Positions 57,893 to 64,000 of a stretch of DNA of 64,000 nucleotides are shown here, one piece after another. A model generated the notes under the pieces. That model was not told where the DNA came from. It saw only the letters and a program-made list of their open reading frames with translations, and did no database searches. The position numbers and the translations under genes were made by a program. How positions within the stretch are numbered: position 1 is the first letter of the stretch; each line of letters opens with the position of its first letter. The DNA is taken from assembly GCA_902702965.1 (NCBI GenBank), contig CACRXP010001164.1, forward strand, positions 36,525 through 100,524, in the 5' to 3' direction. The stretch is from Spirometra erinaceieuropaei (taxonomy: Eukaryota > Platyhelminthes > Cestoda > Diphyllobothriidea > Diphyllobothriidae).

Positions 57893-58612
57893 AGGGCAGT
57901 ACAGAATCCTACCGTTGGCGCTGCAGATTAATCATGCCCATGTTAAGATAGACTAATGGGCATTTCATGTCCTAACCATGGCATCTGGTAGGACTCCGCA
58001 TAAGCAGCCCCATTTCTCGTCGCAATTTGGGCCTATCAGTTTGGGCGAATAGAGCAGTTATTCGTGAGATGGGCCCAGGCGCAAACTTCGCCGTGTGTTT
58101 ATCCTTAGCAGATAAAAGTCGCAAAATATGTGTGACGTTGCACGGTCAAGATCACGAGTGCAGATTGATCACCCTCCAGCTTATGGCATTTCCACATTCC
58201 ATAAACGCTTCCGTGCCTCTCAAGCCTCTCCACGTGTGCTGCCAAATGTTCTCACTGCGCTTACCGCCTACGCATATAAAGGAAAAAATGGTTTGTGCAA
58301 CAGTGCTGAGGTGATAGACGGTCATGTAGTTATAACACTGATAATCGACACCGACTATGAATTCGTGATCATTACCTACGCGGCGGTGACGCCCCCTGAT
58401 GACGCATTTTGAACTGAACACAGAGTGTTTGCCTAAGAAACTTCCAATTACTCTGATCCTGTCCGCTTTACATCAGACACTGTGTTACGTGATTTTGAGT
58501 TATATGAAGTCCCTAGCCAAGACGAACTCGATAATAATGAATAGTTTCGCGGAATCTGCTCATGCACACAAATGAGTAAACGAGATATCTCTTTTCATTG
58601 CATGTGTTCAAG
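57893..58612. other. Upstream of copy D; includes SINE-like tail
   Basis: 58027-58412 is open in two plus frames and one minus frame. Its right part (ataatcgacaccgactatga) resembles the tail of the SINE at 19020-19275. No upstream exon of copy D was identified. Confidence 0.35.
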
Positions 58613-58866
58613 CCGGTCCGCCATGCCCAGGTTCGGGCGGGAGATTCCAATTGCATGAGTTTGTTCAAAAGCGATTCGAACGCTCTTGGGAATTCAGCGC
58701 ATCCATGTCGTACAGCCGAGGAAGCAAAACCCAACTTTACATGACAACAGCAGCCGATCCACAAGTACACCAATGCTTCTATATTGATCTCGTACTGGAG
58801 GCAGAGTACTTTAAGATGGCATGCAACCTGACCTTCTCTAGCGTGGGATTTGAAATGCATCACACG
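58613..58866 (+). CDS. Cysteine-family gene, copy D, first visible exon
   Basis: Best preserved copy. Acceptor gtgttcaag, two leading bases, 84 codons, donor acg then gtacgtag, phase 0. Marks: C-P-G-S at codons 4-7, HEFVQKRFE at 14-22, EFSASMSY at 26-33, VHQCFY at 51-56, ACNLTFSSV at 69-77. Three cysteines (4, 54, 70) and the N-L-T sequon are shared with the other copies. The entry phase demands an upstream exon ending with one base of a split codon, where a signal peptide would be expected. The partner exon at 62717 lies beyond a 3850-bp intron full of repeats. I do not recognise the family; a beta-rich lipid-binding (TULIP-like) fold is a guess only. Confidence 0.75.
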
Positions 58867-59261
58867 GTACGTAGAGCATAATTCGAATAAATCTATACGC
58901 AGTGGTGACTTGTTTACTAATTGAATCTGTCTGTTAATATTCCTTTAAACTACAACACCTGGATAGACCAAGGCAAGAAGACTAAGCAAGCTAAGCATGG
59001 TCTTGCATGTCCGCCTGCATTGAAGACGAAATTATGTCATGCTTAACGTAAACGTAATTATATTTAGGGCATAGACATAATTACGCATGCAGATGGGGCC
59101 TGAGGCTACTACTTGTAGTTCAGTTGCCGTCGTCAATTCAAATCCGATTAATGCTTAATTTGAACGCACATTCTTATTGTTTTCCTGCATTCTTAACTTT
59201 AGTGCTCTCCTATTAAGTCAGAGATCCATGATCGCGACTACTGTTTTATCGGATATTAATA
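58867..59261. other. Intron of copy D, left part
   Basis: No exon. A weak tRNA-like stretch at 59095-59160 (a caattcaaatccg box B-like) may be a very degraded SINE. Confidence 0.35.
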
Positions 59262-59341
59262 ATATATATATATATATATAGTGGTAGGGGGCGCTCACCG
59301 ATCGTTCATACGGAACTCACTCGTTCCGTTGTGCCTTAAGA

Positions 59342-59375
<34 letters not shown>

Positions 59376-59376
59376 G
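59262..59376. repeat. (TA)n tracts around a SINE tail fragment
   Basis: TA runs at 59262-59280 and 59344-59373 enclose 59291-59340 (ccgatcgttcatacggaact then cactcgttccgttgtgcctt), which is the SINE tail in antisense orientation. Confidence 0.75.
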
Positions 59377-59390
59377 CTATATATATCTGC

Positions 59391-59756
59391 TATCATAGCT
59401 TGGCCGACTTCGGCCTGGTAGGTGGTTGCCTGTTCGTGACCCCTATCGCCCATACGAAGCTTGTTTGCTTCGGGAAGCCAATGGATCGGTGTGCGCCCAT
59501 TCCTGAGTGAATAAATACCCGATCTGCAGCGACAGAGAATGGCAGGTGGCGAGGCACTGATGAACTTCGGTTCGATGAAGTGCTTATGACCCATCTGGTA
59601 GACCCCAGTGGTGGACCAGCTGCGCCAGGTGCGTCTGAGCGCATGTTTGTGTTTCCGGTACCAGCTGCTGGTGGTCAGGGTTATGATTGGCTGAATGAAG
59701 GCAAACAAGCCCGAAACAGTGCTGTATCAATCTACCCCCAGACTCTGTCGTCTCCC

Positions 59757-59760
<4 letters not shown>
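59391..59760. repeat. GC-richer element between (TA)n tracts
   Basis: A compact 370-bp block, starting tcatagcttggccgacttcg, far richer in GC than its surroundings and bounded on both sides by TA microsatellites. Frames of 60-137 codons are open in three frames; the longest, on the minus strand, ends in an Ile-Tyr run translated from the TA tract and is not a gene. Probably a short interspersed element inserted at TA-rich sites. Confidence 0.45.

Positions 59761-59787
<27 letters not shown>
59761..59787. repeat. (TA)n microsatellite
   Basis: About 13 TA units followed by a direct duplication of ttggaaggtaggca. Confidence 0.9.
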
Positions 59788-59819
59788 TGGAAGGTAGGCA
59801 TTGGAAGGTAGGCATATAC

Positions 59820-60072
59820 GTCGAAGTCGAATGTGTGCTTTGGGAAAGGAAGTTTATTGGAAGAGGCGGGGACCAATCAGAACGGACTGACAAACACGAC
59901 GGCCGCTTACTGGCGTGAGCGTCAGGCGATTCGAGATTTTTTTACGTGCACTTAAGATGTTAGCTGTGTTGGCGTATTTGCTTTCCGTCTGTGCCTGACG
60001 ACGACTCGGAGAACCGGCGTCGAAAATTTGCACAATAAACTTCCTTTCCTAAAGCACACATTCGGCTTCGAC
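59820..60072 (+). mobile_element. Inverted-repeat element (PLE-tail type)
   Basis: gtcgaagtcgaatgtgtgct at the left and agcacacattcggcttcgac at the right are part of 39-bp arms with two mismatches, enclosing 175 bp. The inside has a gaccaatcag (CCAAT-like) segment near the left and the hammerhead-like motif and aataaac near the right. TA tracts lie on both sides. The layout, inverted tail copies with a hammerhead, parallels the PLE fragment at 25413-26112, but no coding part is left. Confidence 0.6.
59990..60034 (+). ncRNA. Hammerhead-ribozyme-like motif
   Basis: tgtgc, ctgacga, one extra c, a gac/gtc-closed stem-loop of about 19 bases, gaaa, at, tt, then gcaca. The flanking tgtgc and gcaca pair perfectly as stem I (5 bp), the two conserved cores are intact, and the a-at-t segment gives the palindromic minimal stem III that in PLE hammerheads is thought to work as dimers. 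The cleavage triplet would be ttt-type (UUU, allowed by the UH rule). The extra c before stem II and its imperfect inner pairing are departures from the canonical form. Confidence 0.5.
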
Positions 60073-60092
60073 ATATATATATATATATATAT
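60073..60092. repeat. (TA)n microsatellite
   Basis: Ten TA units at the right end of the inverted-repeat element. Confidence 0.9.
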
Positions 60093-61478
60093 TAAAAAAA
60101 TATTCAAAATGGTAACCGCTAAATTTCAATACATTGAGGTATGGAATGATAAATGTTCTAAAAACGCTGCTGTACATTAGGAATGTATATGTTTCGTCAA
60201 AAAGACAGCTAAAATAAGACTCGATATAGTGTCTAGGACAAGCGGCAATCACTTTGCCTATTAACTCATTGTTGGGTAGCAGAATCAGCAAACACTAAGG
60301 GCGCCCATCGATGGGTTTACATTCCCATGCACGTTTTACGCCTGAAGACCGCTCAGCAGAATTATTAGCCATTATGCAACGGCAAGTTATGTTTACGGGA
60401 GATACTGAGTGTGTTCTTGATTTTTGTATCCGAAATGACTGTTTGGCAGTACGCATCGACAGTGGGAAGAAACGAAGCCCCAGTCACCGCATGTCGTTCC
60501 ATATGTCGTCATGTTTACTCCGCCGCTCACCTGATGGAGAACAGACAACTGGGCGACTCCGGCGTCGATGTGCAGGCAGGCGAGAATAGAATAATCAGAC
60601 GCTAAACTTTAAACCTTCTGCATAATGATGTACATACGTGGTGGCCTGGCATATATCTACAGCTGACGTTTCGTTAACTACATGGACAAATCTAAATGTC
60701 TCGCATTTGTGGTAGACAATACTCGGCGGGTTGGTAGTTGGTAGCCCTGCCAGTTAGCGATCCTTTCCTGCACTTCCAGTTTAAGGCAGTGCGATTTCAG
60801 TAGCTGTGATTACGTTCTCAATATGTCTGGGAGTGCACGCGCAGTAGCCCTGTCAGGGTGACTTTCTTGTTCACTTTAACCGCCCCGAGAACGAGGCGCT
60901 GCAAATATGCCCATATAGATTCATCGTATTGCACCCCAACACGTAAAGCTTTAGTAAAGGGCGAAAGATTTATCCTAGGCGGATTATGATTCATTATGCT
61001 TCTCATTAGCATACTAGGCGGATTGGCGCGGGTCTCCGTTTTGTCGGTTTGCCTGCGTCCTTTGGTCTTTTTACTCCAGACCTCCTGCAGAGTTCGGCGT
61101 GACCGTGTACGAAAAGGACAACCGTCGCGCAGATAGGGTGTCTACCGATTCTCCACCCACGTATAGCACACACATACTGCCATAGTTTTAATTCTAAATG
61201 TGGCCACATTGGCAATAAACTATTATTTGCTGATTTCCTCTTCCGCTCAAACATATCCTTGGCATTAAAGTCTTACCCCGCTTGTGTTATGCCGTCCTGA
61301 CATGGACAATTTTAAATGTCTCGCATTTGCGGTAGACAAAACTCTAATAAGCAGACGAAAACACAATTTTGGGTATTAAGAGCGGCAGCAATGGGTATTT
61401 GAAATGTAAAAACATTTAAAAGGAGGCGTAACATGAGCAGATCAATAACGGATCATGGAAGACGCTGAGGGCAGTTAT
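60093..61478. other. Intron of copy D, middle; small repeated block
   Basis: A block acatggaca then aat[c/t]t[a/t]aatgtctcgcattt and g[t/c]ggtagacaa occurs at 60681-60719 and 61300-61338. Frames at 60311-60605 and minus 60818-61254 have no motif. Confidence 0.4.
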
Positions 61479-61876
61479 TTAAAAATGGTTATTCTGGGTA
61501 GTGTAATTGTAACCGATTAATGAATGACATATGCAGAGATACTGTGCAAAGGTCACGCACACTACACCATCAATCATTCCAGACACCTTGTACATCCGAA
61601 AACAGACAGTCATGCCGCCGCCTTTGATACGTGTTGTAATCTGCAGAAATGTAAACTCCATCAAAAAGAGGGACTGTCGGCAGAAGAGCCGTATAGACCC
61701 ATCTGGATTAAACGCAGTATTGACTGTTAGTTTCGTATCAAACTGCATCTGCTGCGAGAAGGCTGGGGAACGGTGGTTTCGCATATAGCCACAGCCTTCA
61801 TGGTCAATCCCGAAGCCAAGCAGACACCCACCATAAGCGCCAATAGCAAGTTTGCAAAGCACAGAGCAAAGATAGG
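61479..61876 (-). CDS. Possible exon on the strand opposite copy D
   Basis: The minus frame here is coding-like, with alternating hydrophobic residues of beta-strand type (MQFDTKLTVNTAFNPDGSI, then FLMEFTFLQITTRIKGGGM) and nine cysteines. If entered at 61876 after ccagag it has two leading bases and can join the exon at 62235-62325 in frame (..TPPAAYLCSVLC). No donor after it was settled; the frame runs open to 61479. Not recognised. It may be an unrelated gene nested in the copy D intron, or an old repeat. Confidence 0.28.
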
Positions 61877-62234
61877 CTCTGGCAGGTATGTCGAGTGATC
61901 TAAATATTCCCTGCATCATGGAAAACTGGATTCTACCCTTAAGGAAAGCAAACCTTTCAGTGGCAAACGGCCAGAAACACCCAAAGGGCGTAACTTACCT
62001 GAGTACTTCATTCTTTGTCATTTATACTAAGTACACTTATTTAATTCGAAGGGCATTTTTGATGGGTTTTCGCTCGCAACCTATAGGACATATCGGTTGG
62101 CTCAAGCAGGTGATGAGTTTGTGGAGGGCGATATTCAGATTTCTAACTCACGAGGTCGTACATTTACTGAGCGTTGGATCTAACCTCTTTATATTCCAAA
62201 TAAAAATCTTTATATTGATTGACTAGATACTTAC
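61877..62234. other. Sequence between the two candidate antisense exons
   Basis: The plus frame 61888-62226 (112 codons) has no motif. If the flanking minus exons are real, this is their 358-bp intron. Confidence 0.25.
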
Positions 62235-62325
62235 CTGCAGGTGGCGTACCTAAAAGCGCACAGATAACACTGAATGCCCTGCATTTGAGGCATACAACAG
62301 TAAAAACATCCCGTTCATCGTGTCT
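62235..62325 (-). CDS. Possible small exon with strong donor
   Basis: Minus strand: acceptor ggaagcag, 30 codons plus one base, then a textbook donor (ctgcag then gtaagtat). The peptide contains FTVVCLKCRAFSVICALLG, hydrophobic enough for a signal or membrane segment. Phase 1 fits the candidate exon at 61876. Confidence 0.27.
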
Positions 62326-62716
62326 CTGCTTCCAACGCCAATTTTTGCTCAAAATACGGTATGAACACCTGTGATTTTAAAATCACGTTAGAAAGTATTT
62401 GCAAAGTTACAATAAACACACACAAACGCTATTCGTCAGTGACTATGATTGTCGTGCCCAGCGTCACCAGATCCATTATATATTTAAAAAATCGCTTCTT
62501 CACATCACTTATATAGCTTTTTCAAATACCTCCTGAAACAAATGGATATAATGTGCGCCGACTTTGAGCTTTTAACACAGTCCCAAACGATTGTTTGGAA
62601 ATGCTCGTAAAACTGAACCAAATGGACTTATGTGTGTTAACTTGAAAATCTTCGTAAATTACAGCAGAATGTTTTATGTTTTTCAAATAACCAGTTAAAT
62701 TTATGTACTATTTTAG
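62326..62716. other. Intron of copy D, right end
   Basis: AT-rich, ending in the pyrimidine-rich acceptor actattttag of the terminal exon. Confidence 0.4.
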
Positions 62717-63007
62717 GTAAAGCAGGGTTACTATGACGTTTATGTGGCAAGAGACGTAATCCGCGTTAATTTGCAGAGGGTAGAAGCAGAAGTACAGATA
62801 CATTATGCTTACGGTCTTGGACAAGCTGCAAAGACGTTGCGGGCTACGGGGCTGCGGTTCACGAGTTTGACTGACGTCAAGAGATTGCAAGGTGTCACAG
62901 AGGCATTGCATATAATGAATGCATGGAGGCGATCTGCTCTCTCCAAACTCGCAGATCTTGCGGTGCAGGCCTTTCTAAATAGTCCAACGATTACATGCCA
63001 CATGTAG
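62717..63007 (+). CDS. Cysteine-family gene, copy D, terminal exon
   Basis: Acceptor actattttag, 96 codons in phase 0 and TAG. Marks: VRVN-like strand near codons 16-20, EVQIHYAYG at 25-33, LRATGLRFTSLTD at 41-53, Trp at 70 in AWRRSAL, LAVQAFLNSP at 81-90, and the end TCHM (Cys-X-X-stop). Same length and phase as copies A and B. With the exon at 58613 it gives a C-terminal region of 180 residues with four cysteines, enough for two disulphides. Likely role: unknown secreted or surface protein. Both acceptors and the first donor are canonical, so this is the copy most likely to be expressed. Confidence 0.75.
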   Translation, partial: VKQGYYDVYVARDVIRVNLQRVEAEVQIHYAYGLGQAAKTLRATGLRFTSLTDVKRLQGVTEALHIMNAWRRSALSKLADLAVQAFLNSPTITCHM

Positions 63008-63879
63008 ACTCATGTTGCTTTTTACATTGGTCTGGGGGTCACTATATTACAACACTTTTCACTAAAAATCTGCTTTATTTTACGGGCTACTTGTGCAAAA
63101 TTGACATCTTGCAACAACATTCTTTAGGGCGTCATCATGAGATACTGTTATATCTTCCAGATCAAGGATGAAGTTTATGCAGGGATGTATTCAAGTAATT
63201 TTTATACATTTCATTTCGGCGAGCTCGGATATATGGTTTTGTGTTATGGTAGCGCGCAATCCTCATCCAGAAAGTGCTTCGCACGTTGTTTTTTTCTCCG
63301 AGTCCGCTGGTACATACAGTTGACCATCGAACGAACAGTTCTAGTTAGGAAATTTAAACTACCAAATAAAAGCAAGTAGCGACAGTGACGATATAACGTT
63401 TAGTAGCTGTACAAAAGCGTTTGTGCAAGGGTTGAATGAAGAGCCGAAATCGAAAGACTTTAACCAATCCGTCTTTATATGCTATCAACTTCAGTGCAAC
63501 TCCTTAAAGTACCTACAATATCACGGATGTTGCAACATATTAGCTTCGAGGACGCTCATTAGTTACGGAAGTCACGCCTGACAAAGAGCCGCAAATTTGC
63601 CGGAGAACCTCGCATAGGAAGCCCGTTTGCAAGACAGACATTAGCATGCCGCCGAGTTATGCGCGACCCCCAGGGGTCAGCAACGCGCGAGGGCCTGCCC
63701 ATGCGGGCCTTCTGGACTAGAACAGTAGTAACACGCAAACCAGACGAAAGCTGAACCCTTGAATACGAAGCCACGGACGGAAGGATTAAGAGTTGGGGTA
63801 CACAGAGTGACTGACACAGAAAATTTGTTCTCTGGTATCAGGTCTATGTTCTATTCCGCACAGAACTGGCGTCATACTA
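63008..63879. other. No certain gene
   Basis: Downstream of copy D. An 80-codon plus frame at 63137-63379 and a 71-codon minus frame at 63559-63774 have no motif or splice support. Confidence 0.35.
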
Positions 63880-64000
63880 TCTGGAGATATAACAGGCTGC
63901 TTACGCTCTAAGTGAAGAGTTACCTCTGGATACATCTCTTTGCTACAAACTGATCTATGAAGTGATTCGTCGGTTTTTTGACGTACAAGGTCATCCAGAA
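63880..64000 (-). pseudogene. Penelope-like element fragment, cut by window edge
   Basis: cgtcggttttttgacgtaca then aggtcatcca matches 42711-42738 of the PLE relic (catcggtttttcgacgtaca then aggacatcca), continuing through the cctctg[g/a]ata segment. On the minus strand this is the part after the F-M-D-V-L-V motif of the reverse transcriptase. The rest lies outside the window. Confidence 0.65.

Noticed and set aside
59295..59708. Minus frame of 137 codons
   Set aside because: It contains an Ile-Tyr run translated from a TA microsatellite and covers a short repeat element.
1..64000. CRISPR arrays, operons or phage-like modules
   Set aside because: The direct repeats are long and irregular, genes are intron-containing and no prokaryotic gene is seen.

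Overview
This is a eukaryotic, repeat-rich, low-gene-density window. It has no prokaryotic gene organisation, no ribosome binding sites and no long open frames; the longest frames are about 100-170 codons and most are shadows of repeats. The mobile elements suggest a flatworm, most likely a cestode of the diphyllobothriid kind. They include several Penelope-like retroelement (PLE) relics with YVDD reverse transcriptase and GIY-YIG pieces, two Ty3/Gypsy pol relics, one Merlin DNA transposon with terminal inverted repeats and target-site duplication, tRNA-derived SINEs, about 1-kb foldback elements, (TA)n tracts and hammerhead-ribozyme-like PLE tails. The taxon is an inference from element types; no single-copy marker gene is visible.

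The main genic signal is a dispersed cluster of five paralogous genes that I do not recognise as a named family. Each visible gene has an exon of 83-84 codons (entry phase with two leading bases, exit phase 0) with cysteines at codons 4, 54 and 70 and an N-glycosylation sequon near the end. Four also have a terminal exon of 94-96 codons with a conserved Trp and a Cys-X-X-stop end. From left to right they are copy E (minus, 11954-12204, terminal exon not found), copy A (plus, 19453-19707 and 23077-23367), copy B (minus, 38264-38517 and 33785-34075), copy C (plus, 47241-47494 and 47991-48275, divergent, 496-bp intron) and copy D (plus, 58613-58866 and 62717-63007). The entry phase shows that at least one upstream exon exists for each; I could not identify these. 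The cysteines and sequon suggest secreted or lumenal glycoproteins. Copies A and B have damaged or shifted splice acceptors although their frames are open.

Region by region: 1-5.6 kb holds a foldback element and a complete but dead Merlin element. 5.6-11.1 kb is a segmental tandem duplication containing a 267-N assembly gap. 11.1-19.4 kb holds copy E, a hammerhead-like site, a duplicated long hairpin, a foldback element and SINEs. 19.4-23.4 kb is copy A with a PLE reverse transcriptase relic in its intron. 24-33.7 kb is repeats only (PLE GIY-YIG fragment, two foldback elements, a degenerate tandem array). 33.7-38.5 kb is copy B with two tandem Gypsy relics in its intron. 39-46.8 kb holds possible isolated exons, SINEs and a PLE relic. 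47.2-48.8 kb is copy C. 50-58.5 kb is mostly repeats. 58.6-63 kb is copy D, whose large intron holds (TA)n tracts, an inverted-repeat element with a well-formed hammerhead-like motif, and possible antisense exons. A further PLE relic starts at the right edge.
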